64,000 nt of DNA from NCBI RefSeq assembly GCF_000613725.1, contig NZ_BAJN01000002.1, forward strand, positions 1 through 64,000. The letters are read 5' to 3'. Each line of letters starts with the position of its first letter. Positions within the stretch are counted from its first letter, which is position 1. Positions 8,053 through 16,483 of this stretch are shown here, piece after piece. The position numbers were made by a program, and so were the translations under genes. Origin of the DNA: Hoylesella pleuritidis JCM 14110 (GTDB lineage Bacteria > Bacteroidota > Bacteroidia > Bacteroidales > Bacteroidaceae). The notes beneath the pieces are model-generated. The model was not told the origin of the DNA. It ran no database searches and worked only from the letters and a program-made list of their open reading frames with translations.

Positions 8053-9288
8053 CTAATGCTTTTTACATTCGGGTCGGAAAGCCTGCATTACATTAGCAGG
8101 CGGGCGACCGTTGAGTAGCTCACGTTTCATAAAATCCATATAAGGAGCTGCGTGTTTGAAGAATCTGAAATACCCTTTACACAAATAATTCAAGCCGGGT
8201 TGTCCGTCGGCGGTCACAGCAAAACGATTCTTAGGACATTCGCCATTGCAGGCAAAGAGGTATTCGCACGCCTTGCACTGATCGGGTAGACAGTTTCGCT
8301 TCATTCGCCCGAAAGCTTTCTGTTTCTCACCATACAGCATTTCGACCAATGTTTGTTCGCGAATGTTACCGAGTTTGTATTCAGGAAAGACAAAATGATC
8401 GCACGAATAGACATCGCCGTTGAACTCCATCACCGAAGCGTGACCGCATTCTCGCGCATACACACACACTCCGGGCTGCTCTCCCACCCAATTAGCCAGC
8501 GTACTGTCGAATAGCTGTATATAATAGTTTCCGACATCATTACGCACCCATTCGTCGAAAATCGTACAGAGAAAATCCCCCCATTGCTCGGGTGTTACGG
8601 AGAAATCGGCCACGGAACAGTCGGTTTTGTCCTGCAAATTGGCCAGATGTCGACCGTCGTCGTGCGGCACGAAACGTTCTACAATAGGAGTAAACTGGAT
8701 GTAATGGCACCCTATCTCTTTAAAAAAACGGTAGAAATCGAGTGGATAATCGGCATTGAAATCATTGACAACAGCCATTGCATTCCATTCCACACCGTAT
8801 TTATTCAGGAGTCGGATGCCCTGCATCACCTTGACAAACGAGGGTTTCCCCGACTGTGTTCGGCGATATTCGTCGTGAAACTCCTGCGGTCCGTCGATGG
8901 AGACGCCCACTAACCAGCCGTTCTCTTTCAGAAAACGACACCACTCTTCGGTAATCAGCGTGCCGTTGGTTTGTATTGCATTGTCAATCTGTCGACCTCG
9001 GGCATATTTCCGTTGCAACTCTACCGCCCGCCGATAAAACGACAACGGCCGCATAAACGTCTCTCCCCCGTGCCACGTAAAGAGCACCTGACTCATCGTT
9101 TGAGCCTCGATATACTCACGAACAAAACGTTCCAGCATCTCATCCGTCATCACGTGGCGCGGCACTTGGTCGTAAAGTTTGGCCTTTTCAAGGTAATAAC
9201 AATACTTGCAAGCCATATTGCAATGGGCCCCGATGGGCTTCAGCATTACGTAAAGTGGGCGCGAAAAAGGCGCAATCGTAGCGGTCAT
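8053..9288 (-). CDS. Anaerobic sulfatase-maturating enzyme (radical SAM/SPASM)
   Basis: 411 residues from ATG 9288; a TTG at 9303 would add five. The radical SAM cluster is CNMACKYC (Cys23, 27, 30). A SPASM domain with several cysteines (CVYARECGH; CDHF; CKACEYLFACNGECPKNRF) occupies the C-terminal third and should hold two extra 4Fe-4S clusters. The start PLYVMLKPIGAHC and the SPASM pattern are those of anSME/ChuR enzymes, which oxidise an active-site Cys or Ser of sulfatases to formylglycine. No sulfatase is in this window, so the partner is encoded elsewhere. The gene follows the guanine deaminase gene by 15 bp and is probably co-transcribed. Other peptide-modifying SPASM enzymes are the main alternative. 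Confidence 0.85.
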   Translation of the reverse strand: MTATIAPFSRPLYVMLKPIGAHCNMACKYCYYLEKAKLYDQVPRHVMTDEMLERFVREYIEAQTMSQVLFTWHGGETFMRPLSFYRRAVELQRKYARGRQIDNAIQTNGTLITEEWCRFLKENGWLVGVSIDGPQEFHDEYRRTQSGKPSFVKVMQGIRLLNKYGVEWNAMAVVNDFNADYPLDFYRFFKEIGCHYIQFTPIVERFVPHDDGRHLANLQDKTDCSVADFSVTPEQWGDFLCTIFDEWVRNDVGNYYIQLFDSTLANWVGEQPGVCVYARECGHASVMEFNGDVYSCDHFVFPEYKLGNIREQTLVEMLYGEKQKAFGRMKRNCLPDQCKACEYLFACNGECPKNRFAVTADGQPGLNYLCKGYFRFFKHAAPYMDFMKRELLNGRPPANVMQAFRPECKKH

Positions 9289-9303
9289 AGGTCGTGCGTG
9301 CAA

Positions 9304-9771
9304 TCAATAAGCAGTCTTGTCGATCCGTTCTTCCCACATCCGAAAGGCGCGGACAGCCTCTTCGGGCAGCAAAATCGTCATCTGTTTGCTACGGTTTTCA
9401 GGGTTCAGGGGCATTTCCTGATAAATAAAGTCGTCGTCGAATCCAATACGGGCGGCATCCTTTCGGTCGTTGGCATAATATATTCTATCAAGCCGGGCCC
9501 AGTAAATCGCGCCGAGACACATCGGGCACGGTTCGCAGGAAGTATATATTTCACACCCCGAGAGGTCGAAAGTGCCCAAGTGGGCAGCAGCTTGTCGAAT
9601 GCAGTTTACCTCAGCGTGCGCTGTCGGGTCGTTGTCGATCGTCACGCTGTTGGATGCTTCAGCCACGATTCTTCCGGCCTGGGCGATGACCGCTCCGAAC
9701 GGTCCGCCGCCGCGGCTGACGCTTTCTTCTGACAGTGCGATGGCCCTACGCATCAATTGTTCATTATTCAT
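9304..9771 (-). CDS. guaD: Guanine deaminase (CDA-fold)
   Basis: 155 residues from MNNEQLMRRAI. An in-frame ATG at 9798 is possible, but a TAAATTTG box lies just in front of it, so the downstream ATG suits the likely transcript start better. Zinc-site motifs are HAEVNCIR (His and catalytic Glu) and SCEPCPMC (two Cys). The sequence PFGAVI near the start and YYANDRKDAARIGFDDDFIY near the end match the cytidine-deaminase-like guanine deaminase of Bacillus rather than TadA. It converts guanine to xanthine and ammonia in purine salvage. Its stop nearly touches the start of the downstream radical SAM gene. A different small-molecule deaminase is possible. Confidence 0.82.
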   Translation of the reverse strand: MNNEQLMRRAIALSEESVSRGGGPFGAVIAQAGRIVAEASNSVTIDNDPTAHAEVNCIRQAAAHLGTFDLSGCEIYTSCEPCPMCLGAIYWARLDRIYYANDRKDAARIGFDDDFIYQEMPLNPENRSKQMTILLPEEAVRAFRMWEERIDKTAY

Positions 9772-9981
9772 CTTTCTGATTTCAAAATACTTTTTCATTG
9801 CAAATTTAAGTAAAAAATCCGAATCACAACGGCTTTTCAAGATGGAAAAGCAAAAAAAGGAAGCGTAGAAAAGTCTTGGACAACGGGGAAGTAAATCGAA
9901 AGAGAAGGCTCCAAAACCATTTTTATCAAAGCCAACCGGAAACGGCTGTCGGCAAACGAACGGCATCCAGATCCCAACTGA

Positions 9982-10119
9982 TGGTTAATCGCACGGTGAA
10001 AAGCCATTAAACAAAGCATAATTAACCATTAATTACCTTGCATTTAACGGCTTTTCATCGTATGATTAACCGTTAATTGCGAACTAATTTGTATACGTTT
10101 GATTTTCAGCGAGATACAA
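9982..10119. repeat. 22-bp phased repeat array, five units plus tail
   Basis: Units start at 9982, 10004, 10026, 10048 and 10070, exactly 22 bases apart. They begin TGGTTAAT, CCATTAAA, CCATTAAT, CGGCTTTT and CCGTTAAT and mostly end ATTAA or similar. A tail TTTGATTTTCAGCGAGATAC follows at 10098. It lies between divergent guaD and dapB. Confidence 0.85.
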
Positions 10120-10388
10120 GCTTTATTAAATTTTTGCTCTATTGTATTCCTATTTGAGCCGCAATGGGCTTGTATCTCTTTGTGGGCCGATACACCAAGA
10201 GGCCCTTACAAGGGGACATCGGGTGTGTTTTCGTTCTTTATTTATGTCCTTTTTTACTATTATTCAAATTGAAATGAGTTTTCGTTCACATACCCCACCA
10301 CCATAACTTAGAGAGCTTATGGAAAGGGGGTAACGAGACAAAAATGTGTTATTTTATATAAAACGGAATGTATTCTGCCAAAAATCAG
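10120..10388. other. Gene-free region before dapB with a possible hairpin
   Basis: No coding frame. Bases 10192-10226 can fold with outer arms ACACC and GGTGT around an inner CCCTT/AAGGG stem. It could be a leader or a terminator-like structure; no known RNA family is recognised. The rest is AT-rich with nothing further seen. Confidence 0.3.
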
Positions 10389-10396
10389 TATCTTTG
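10389..10396 (+). promoter_or_regulatory. -7 box (TATCTTTG) of dapB
   Basis: TATCTTTG ends 22 bp before the dapB ATG at 10419. This makes the upstream in-frame start at 10368 unlikely, since it would precede the expected transcript start. Confidence 0.6.
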
Positions 10397-10418
10397 CAAT
10401 ATTTTTAAAACGTTCAAG

Positions 10419-11174
10419 ATGAAGATAGCGCTAATCGGATATGGCAAGATGGGGCGGATGATCGAGCAGACAGCGCGTAGCCGCGGGCACGAAATCGTGT
10501 GTATCATAGACGTAGATAATCAGCAGGACTTTGACAGCAAGGCATTTGTTTCGGCTGATGTGGCCATTGAATTTACCACACCCCAGGCGGCATTCGGCAA
10601 TTATCTGCGGGCTTTCAAGCACAATGTGAAAGTGGTAAGCGGATCGACGGGCTGGATGAAAGACCACGGTGCTGAGGTCAGAAAGCTGTGTACCGAGGGT
10701 GGGCAGACGTTGTTCTGGGCATCGAACTTCTCTATTGGTGTGGCTATTTTCGGTGCATTGAATCGTAAGTTGGCACAGATTATGAACCAATTTACGCAAT
10801 ATGACGTGCGAATAGAAGAGACGCACCACGTGCATAAACTCGATGCACCTTCGGGAACGGCCATTACGCTGGCCGAAGATATCATTACTGAACTCGACCG
10901 CAAGGATAAATGGGTGAAAGGCGTGCAGCAAATGGCCGACGGAACTGTGTCGGGAAGTAATACCGCTGACCCTGATGCGCTGCCCATCGAGAGTATTCGC
11001 AGGGGCGAGGTGGCGGGTATTCACTCCGTCATTTACAACAGTGAGGCCGACCAAATCACGCTGACACACGATGCACATAACCGCAAAGGTTTTGCATTGG
11101 GTGCCGTATTGGCGGCCGAGTACACCGCCACGCACTCGGGATTGCTCACTACAAGCGATCTGTTTCAGTTTTAA
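10419..11174 (+). CDS. dapB: 4-hydroxy-tetrahydrodipicolinate reductase
   Basis: 251 residues. The nucleotide-binding motif is at the N-terminus (MKIALIGYGKMGRMIEQ). The catalytic segment is THHVHKLDAPSGTA, with the HH pair and the Lys that protonate and bind the substrate. SIRRGEVAGIHSVIY lies in the C-terminal domain. It reduces 4-hydroxytetrahydrodipicolinate with NAD(P)H in lysine and meso-diaminopimelate synthesis in the cytoplasm. The gene starts a same-strand cluster dapB-lepB-lepB2-wbqC that is common in Bacteroidales. Length is normal for the compact Bacteroidetes form. Confidence 0.94.
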   Translation: MKIALIGYGKMGRMIEQTARSRGHEIVCIIDVDNQQDFDSKAFVSADVAIEFTTPQAAFGNYLRAFKHNVKVVSGSTGWMKDHGAEVRKLCTEGGQTLFWASNFSIGVAIFGALNRKLAQIMNQFTQYDVRIEETHHVHKLDAPSGTAITLAEDIITELDRKDKWVKGVQQMADGTVSGSNTADPDALPIESIRRGEVAGIHSVIYNSEADQITLTHDAHNRKGFALGAVLAAEYTATHSGLLTTSDLFQF

Positions 11175-11277
11175 CCGAGCGATTTGCAATCGCAATCGGT
11201 GATTTCAAGTGCTGTCCGATGATGCCGGAACGACCCGTAGCAGGCATTAAATTTGACAAAGAATAAAATCCGAAAAG

Positions 11278-12723
11278 ATGATAGACAAAGAGAAAGCAAA
11301 AAGGAATCCCAAGGTACAATGGGCCAAATTAACCTGTGTTTTGGTGCTATACCTGCTCTTCCTGTATTGGGTCGGAAGCTGGTGGGGGCTTATTGTGGTT
11401 CCGTTTATTTATGACGTATACATCACCAAACGCATTCGTTGGCAGTGGTGGAAGGATGCCGAGGGGCCCGTTCGCTTCATAATGAGCTGGGTCGATGCAC
11501 TGGTCTTTGCATTAGTGGCCGTTTATTTCATCAACCTTTACTTCTTCCAGAACTATGTAATACCGTCTTCCTCGCTCGAAAAATCATTGCTCACGGGCGA
11601 TTATCTCTTTGTGAGCAAGGTAAGTTACGGTCCGCGGATTCCCGAAACACCGCTCACGATGCCGCTCACACAGCACACGCTGCCTTTGATCAATGTGAAG
11701 TCGTATATCAATTGGCCGCATTGGAACTATCGAAGGGTGAAAGGTCTGGGGAAAGTCAAGCTCAATGACATTGTGGTTTTCAACTTCCCTGCGGGCGACA
11801 CGTTGGTAAACGAACCGCAATGGCAATCGAGCGATTATTATCAAATGGTTTATTCGTTTGGCAGTCAGCTCTATACACAACAGCAGCCCACCGTTGATCC
11901 GGCTACGCTCAGTCCTGAGGCGCAACGCGATTATTTTGCGAATATCTATGCACTCGGCCGCAAATACATCGCAGATAACCCCAACGAATATGGCGATATC
12001 ATCTATCGGCCTACTGATCGACGTGAGAATTACGTTAAACGTTGTGTCGGGTTGCCGGGACAGACACTGCAAATCAAAAACCGAATCGTTTATCTCGATG
12101 GTAAGCCCAACAAAGAACCGGACAATGCTCAGTATTTTTATTGTGTGAAATTAAAGCAGACTTTGCCCGAAAGTCTTATCGACCAGCTCGACATAACGAT
12201 GGAAGATATTATGAATCTCAATCAAACCGGCTGTATGCCTCTCACTGCTTCGGCTCTCAAAACGCTGCAATCGCGTAAAGATATCGTGGCTTCTGTGACG
12301 CCCAATACGGATGCATCGACTGAGAAACTTTATCCGCTCAATCTCGTAACAGGTTGGACTTGCGATAACTACGGCCCCATTTGGATTCCCAAGAAAGGAG
12401 AAACGGTGAAGTTGGATATGCGCAATCTGCCTCTGTATGAGCGCCCGATACGTGTGTATGAGCACAATCAGTTAGACGTAAAAGGGAAAACGATTTTCAT
12501 AAACGGTAAAAAGGCCGACCGATATACATTCAAAATGGACTACTATTGGGTGATGGGCGACAACCGACATAACTCTGCTGACTCTCGCTATTGGGGCTTT
12601 GTGCCCGAAGATCACATTGTGGGCAAGCCGATATTTATATGGTGGTCGCACTCGCCTGACCGCAAAGGGTTCGGCGGAATACGTTGGAACCGACTCTTTA
12701 AGTGCGTGGATCATATTAAGTAA
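11278..12723 (+). CDS. lepB: Signal peptidase I
   Basis: 481 residues, longer than the E. coli enzyme because of a large periplasmic insert. Two or three hydrophobic segments lie at residues ~17-50 and ~66-90. The catalytic Ser region is VIPSSSLEKSLL, with Ser99 at the nucleophile position and Leu in place of the common Met. The general-base Lys lies in ENYVKRCVGLPGQ. The box E signature MGDNRHNSADSRYWGFVPED is perfectly conserved. The enzyme removes signal peptides from exported preproteins at the inner membrane. It is the active partner of the degenerate paralogue that follows at 12801. The start codon is 103 bp after dapB. Confidence 0.95.
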   Translation: MIDKEKAKRNPKVQWAKLTCVLVLYLLFLYWVGSWWGLIVVPFIYDVYITKRIRWQWWKDAEGPVRFIMSWVDALVFALVAVYFINLYFFQNYVIPSSSLEKSLLTGDYLFVSKVSYGPRIPETPLTMPLTQHTLPLINVKSYINWPHWNYRRVKGLGKVKLNDIVVFNFPAGDTLVNEPQWQSSDYYQMVYSFGSQLYTQQQPTVDPATLSPEAQRDYFANIYALGRKYIADNPNEYGDIIYRPTDRRENYVKRCVGLPGQTLQIKNRIVYLDGKPNKEPDNAQYFYCVKLKQTLPESLIDQLDITMEDIMNLNQTGCMPLTASALKTLQSRKDIVASVTPNTDASTEKLYPLNLVTGWTCDNYGPIWIPKKGETVKLDMRNLPLYERPIRVYEHNQLDVKGKTIFINGKKADRYTFKMDYYWVMGDNRHNSADSRYWGFVPEDHIVGKPIFIWWSHSPDRKGFGGIRWNRLFKCVDHIK

Positions 12724-12732
12724 AGGTGTAAA

Positions 12733-12880
12733 AAAGAAAAAGCTTTACCCCTAATCTCTTTCCAAAAGGCGAGGGAAGCAATTCGTAATGACAGGTAGAT
12801 ATGATAAGAAGAGGATCGAAACACGTTGCTCCCCTTGCCTTTTGGAGAAGGATTGGAGGTGAGGCTTTCTCTTTTCTTAT
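12733..12880. repeat. Inverted repeat element with TTTCCAAAAGG-type arms
   Basis: The left arm (about 12735-12782, containing CCCTAATCTCTTTCCAAAAG) is the near reverse complement of the right arm (about 12828-12878, containing CCTTTTGGAGAAGGATTGGA). Related arms occur at 13946-14082, 36179-36223 (inside a gene) and 45370-45405. The right arm lies inside the reading frame of lepB2 and codes for APLAFWRRIGGEAFSF. Confidence 0.8.
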
Positions 12881-13268
12881 CGTTCTCGCAATTGCCGTTG
12901 CAGTGATGTGGGGTGTCCGAACCTATCTTTTCACCATTTACACTGTGCCTAAAACCGTTGTTGACCAGCATTTACGGGCCGGTGATCGGGTGTTGGTGAA
13001 TCGGCTTTCTCGTACTGATTTCACTGTGGGCGACCGTGTTGTCTATGGCGACAAGAATCAGTTTATCGGACAAATAGTTGCCGTCCCGGGTGATACCGTC
13101 CGTATCGGGCGGGTCCATTATCGTTTACCGCAACATTGTTGCACGCGTTGCGGTTGTCCGAATTGCCGTTATTACCTGATAGATGCAGGTCGTTCTCAGG
13201 TGCTCGTACACCGACATAGCATCCAAGGACGGGCTGTTCGCCTTTTCAATTTTCGTTTATGGCAGTAG
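12801..13268 (+). CDS. Signal peptidase I paralogue lacking catalytic residues
   Basis: 155 residues from ATG 12801; an internal start cannot be excluded because the first ~25 codons overlap a palindromic repeat arm. One membrane segment lies at ~24-45. The region aligned to the active Ser reads TVPKTVVDQHL (Ser99 replaced by Val) and the general-base Lys region reads FIGQIVAVPGD (Lys replaced by Gly). The box E motif GDNRxNSxDSR is absent; a cysteine cluster CCTRCGCPNC is present instead. Inference: a catalytically dead S26-family protein, perhaps a regulatory or structural partner of LepB, with a possible metal site. It overlaps wbqC by 10 bp. Confidence 0.8.
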   Translation: MIRRGSKHVAPLAFWRRIGGEAFSFLIVLAIAVAVMWGVRTYLFTIYTVPKTVVDQHLRAGDRVLVNRLSRTDFTVGDRVVYGDKNQFIGQIVAVPGDTVRIGRVHYRLPQHCCTRCGCPNCRYYLIDAGRSQVLVHRHSIQGRAVRLFNFRLWQ

Positions 13269-13909
13269 CACTTTTGTCTTCTGCCTATTTCGGACCGGTG
13301 CAGTGGTATCAGAAACTCAACCGATTCGAGAATTGCTTGATAGAGTGTTACGATCATTTTATCAAACAGACCTATCGCAACCGATGTGTAATTGCCACGA
13401 CAAATGGGCTGCAAACGCTCTCCATCCCTATCGAGAAGTACGACGGACAGAAGTGTCTGATGCGTGATATCCGTATTAGCGACCACGCCAATTGGCGCCG
13501 GCTCCATTGGAATGCACTGCTTTCAGCTTATGGCGAAAGCCCCTTTTTCGATTTCTATGCGGATGATTTGCATCCTTTCTTTACGCAAAAATGGGACTTT
13601 CTTTTTGATTTCAATCTTGCGATTACGCATAAGATGTGCGAGCTTTTGGATTTAACGCCGCACATTAAGCTCACTAATTGTTTTGTTAAAGTTGCTCAGT
13701 CGACGGATATCACTGCTTTACCAAAGGAAGAACGGGGTGATATTTATGATTTCCGCGATGCCATTCGACCAAAGCATCCGTTATCCGATGCGACCTTTCA
13801 AGCTCGCAGATACTATCAGGTTTACGAACAGAAGCACGGCTTCCTACCTAATCTGAGCATCCTCGATCTGCTTTTTAATCAAGGTAACGAGTCTGTTTTG
13901 TATCTATAA
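13259..13909 (+). CDS. WbqC-like family protein
   Basis: 216 residues; ATG 13259 overlaps the end of the preceding gene. The N-terminus ALLSSAYFGPVQWYQKLNRF and the later RDIRISDHANWRRLHWNALL and DLHPFFTQKWDFLFDFNLAI are typical of the WbqC-like family, named after a gene of an O-antigen locus. The biochemical role is not established; a link to glycan or nucleotide-sugar modification is only suggested by the founding member. The translational overlap with lepB2 implies co-expression. No signal peptide, probably cytoplasmic. Confidence 0.82.
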   Translation: MAVALLSSAYFGPVQWYQKLNRFENCLIECYDHFIKQTYRNRCVIATTNGLQTLSIPIEKYDGQKCLMRDIRISDHANWRRLHWNALLSAYGESPFFDFYADDLHPFFTQKWDFLFDFNLAITHKMCELLDLTPHIKLTNCFVKVAQSTDITALPKEERGDIYDFRDAIRPKHPLSDATFQARRYYQVYEQKHGFLPNLSILDLLFNQGNESVLYL

Positions 13910-13945
13910 AATCTGTTCCCGGTGGGGAACTCAGGGATAAATAAT

Positions 13946-14082
13946 AAACAGTCTCATCCCTAATCCCTTTCCAAAAGGAAAAGGGAGGATTATGTTTTAG
14001 CATTGTTTACATTATATTCAACAGCTATTTCATTTTCCTCTCTTCTTCTTTTGGAAAGGGATTGGGGGTGAGACTGGTTCTC
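13946..14082. repeat. Inverted repeat between convergent wbqC and rnc
   Basis: The left arm GTCTCATCCCTAATCCCTTT plus CCAAAAGG (from about 13951) is matched by the right arm, which reads CTTTTGGAAAGGGATTGGGG then GTGAGAC (to about 14074). The spacer is AT-rich. Same family as 12733-12880. It may fold as a bidirectional terminator-like structure at this convergent junction. Confidence 0.75.
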
Positions 14083-15124
14083 ATTGATCACTCTCTTCAA
14101 AGGCGGCAGCCTCTGCAGCAGCGATGATTTCTTCTCGATCCATATCGTCCTCGGTCTTAACCGCAATGTCGCTCAGATCGAAATCAGGGTCTTTGGCAAT
14201 GGAATCGACTAATGATACAGGTGTCTCAGTCGATTGTTCTTCGCACGGAGCAGACTCAGAAACTGTTGAGTCGGCAATTGGCCGAGGGATAATAAAGTCG
14301 TCTTTGGCCTCTGTCTCGGGCACGATTTCAACCGGTTCTTCCTCCATCTTGGTACGTTCGGTCTTGGCTGCAAATACTTCGTCAATGAATTGTGGCTCTC
14401 TTTTCAAACGCTCCAAGGTGAGTTTAGAGGCCAACTGTTGGCTTTCTTTCTTGCTGAATCCACTTCCTTCGCTGCATCTGACAGTTTCCAACACCACGGC
14501 AAACTTGAAAACAGGACTCCCCTGCGGGTCTTTCTCCTGCTTGATCAGCTCGAATCGCATCTTGATTCGGTTCTTCTGACACCACTCGATCAACTTACTC
14601 TTGAAGTTAACTTCCTTATATGCCACGCGATCAATATTGATCATCTTGCCAAGAATGCGTCGTTCAATGAATCGCATACACGCATCGTAGCCTCGGTCGA
14701 GGTAAATGGCGCCAACAAGAGCCTCGAACGCATTTCCTCCCATATAGCTGTTATGAGAAGAACTGCGCCCGGATGACATTATTAAACGGTTTATACCCAT
14801 CTCGTTGGCTAATCGATTGAGTGTCTCGCGTTGCACAAGTTTACTGCGTGTATTGGTAAGAAAGCCTTCGCGTTTGCCCGGAAAATGTCGGTAAACGATA
14901 TCGCCCACAGTGGCATCAAGGATTGCATCGCCGAGAAATTCAAGTCGTTCGTTGTTCAATGGCTTGCCTTTCTTGTTCCGATGCATTACACTCTTGTGCA
15001 TCAAAGCCAACTTATAATGGCTGATATCGTGCGGATAGAAACCGATTACATTGTATAGAGACAAATAAAGCTCCTTATCCTTGCGGAAAGGGAGCCTTAT
15101 TCTGTCGATCAAATCATTGAGCAT
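14081..15124 (-). CDS. rnc: Ribonuclease III with a long acidic C-terminal tail
   Basis: 347 residues from MLNDLIDRIRLPF; the start overlaps the fabF end by 11 bp, as in the conserved acpP-fabF-rnc order. The catalytic signature is NNERLEFLGDAILDATVGD, with a second acidic motif GNAFEALVGAIYLDRGYD. A double-stranded-RNA-binding domain follows (roughly residues 165-235; FKSKLIEWCQKNRIKMRFEL). The last ~100 residues are an extra tail rich in Glu, Asp, Thr and Pro, ending in EEIIAAAEAAAFEES, which the core family does not need. The enzyme cuts double-stranded RNA in rRNA processing and decay. The tail is probably disordered; its role is unknown. Confidence 0.93.
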   Translation of the reverse strand: MLNDLIDRIRLPFRKDKELYLSLYNVIGFYPHDISHYKLALMHKSVMHRNKKGKPLNNERLEFLGDAILDATVGDIVYRHFPGKREGFLTNTRSKLVQRETLNRLANEMGINRLIMSSGRSSSHNSYMGGNAFEALVGAIYLDRGYDACMRFIERRILGKMINIDRVAYKEVNFKSKLIEWCQKNRIKMRFELIKQEKDPQGSPVFKFAVVLETVRCSEGSGFSKKESQQLASKLTLERLKREPQFIDEVFAAKTERTKMEEEPVEIVPETEAKDDFIIPRPIADSTVSESAPCEEQSTETPVSLVDSIAKDPDFDLSDIAVKTEDDMDREEIIAAAEAAAFEESDQ

Positions 15125-16375
15125 ACTTCTTGAAGATAACGCAGGCGTTGTGTCCTCCGAAGCCAAACGTGTTGCTTAAAGCAGCACGCACTTCGCGCTT
15201 TTGAGCCTTGTTGAACGTGAAGTTCATCTTGTAGTCGATCTCCTCATCGACATCTTCATCGTTGTGATTGATAGTTGGCGGAATGATATCATTCTTTACG
15301 GCCAGTACACAGGCCATAGCTCTATGGCACCGGCAGCTCCGAGGAGATGACCGGTCATCGATTTGGTAGAGCTTATATTGAGTTTATAGGCTGATTCGCC
15401 GAAAACATCCTTGATAGCTTTGGCTTCTGAGATGTCGCCGACGGGTGTCGATGTGCCGTGAACATTGATATAGTCAATATCTTCGGGCTTCAAACCGGCG
15501 TCTTCGAGGGCGCGTTGCATCACGAGTTTGGCTCCGAGACCCTCTGGATGACTTGCCGTGATGTGGTAAGCATCGGCACTTGCGCCCTCGCCAACCATCT
15601 CTGCGTAGATCTTTGCACCGCGCGCTTTGGCGTGTTCGAGCTCTTCGAGGATCAGACAACCTGCTCCTTCGCCCATCACAAAGCCGTCTCGGCTTGCGCT
15701 GAACGGTCTCGAAGCGTGCTCGGGGTCGTCATTGCGGGTCGAGAGAGCGTGCATTGCGTTGAATCCGCCCACTCCGCAGGCGCAGACTGCAGCTTCGGCA
15801 CCGCCTGCAACGATGATGTTGGCCTTGCCTAAACGTAACAAATTGAATGCGTCTGCCAATGCATTGCTTGACGAAGCACACGCAGATGTCGTGGTGTAAT
15901 TGGGGCCATGGAATCCAAAATGGATGGAAATCTGTCCCGACGCGATGTCGGCAATCATCTTCGGAATGAAGAAAGGACTGAACTTCGGGCCTTCGTCAAT
16001 ATGCTGACCATAATAAGTCACCTCATCTTCAAAGGTTTTGATTCCGCCGATACCCACTCCATAGACCACGCCAATACGTTCTTTATCTTCTTTTTCCAAG
16101 TCGATGCCACTGTCTTTTACGCCTTGCATTGCCGAGATTAACGCCAACTGCGTATATCGGTCAAGCTTTCTGGCTTCCTTACGATCAATGAAATCGTTCA
16201 CATTGAGGCCTTTCACCTCGCAGGCGAAGTGTGTTTTAAACTTGGAGGTATCAAAATGCGTAATAGGTGCAGCACCGCTTTTGCCTGCAACGAGGCTCTG
16301 CCACGTTTCTTCGGGCGTATTGCCCACAGGAGTAACGGCACCTAATCCTGTTACGACTACTCTTTTTAATTCCAT
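15114..16375 (-). CDS. fabF: 3-oxoacyl-ACP synthase II, split by a one-base frameshift
   Basis: Codons from 16375 run in frame to about 15320; the C-terminus continues in another frame to 15114. The frame breaks in GAAGAIEL, where the expected continuation is AIEAMACVLAVKNDIIPPTI; adding one C in the plus-strand CC near 15320 restores a 420-residue protein. Catalytic residues are intact: Cys in TTSACASSSNALADAF, His in NVHGTSTPVGD and His in TKSMTGHLLGAAG, with the late NTFGFGGHN loop in the second part. It condenses malonyl-ACP with acyl-ACP in fatty acid elongation. It sits between acpP and rnc on the same strand. A real knockout of this core gene is unlikely, so a sequence error is the better reading. 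Confidence 0.9.
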
Positions 16376-16483
16376 TCTGATTGGTTTAGATAAAAAAAGA
16401 CTGATGAGTGTTAGTTGTTCCTTTTGACATTGATAAAAAACGGAGCAACTAACACTCGTCAGTCGCGAGTGATTGTCGGAGAC

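Noticed and set aside
8584..9732. Long plus-strand open frames opposite the radical SAM and deaminase genes
   Set aside because: They lie antisense to well recognised genes and show no motifs; they follow from codon use of the true genes.
8053..9771. A RiPP (modified peptide) cluster around the SPASM enzyme
   Set aside because: No small precursor gene or transporter is adjacent, and the enzyme's motifs match sulfatase maturation better.
10120..10388. A riboswitch in front of dapB
   Set aside because: A lysine riboswitch would need a large conserved core that is not seen, and the -7 box at 10389 places the transcript start downstream of the hairpin.
15114..16375. Programmed frameshifting in fabF
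   Set aside because: No slippery heptamer or following structure is evident at 15320, and the same one-base loss occurs in four unrelated genes.
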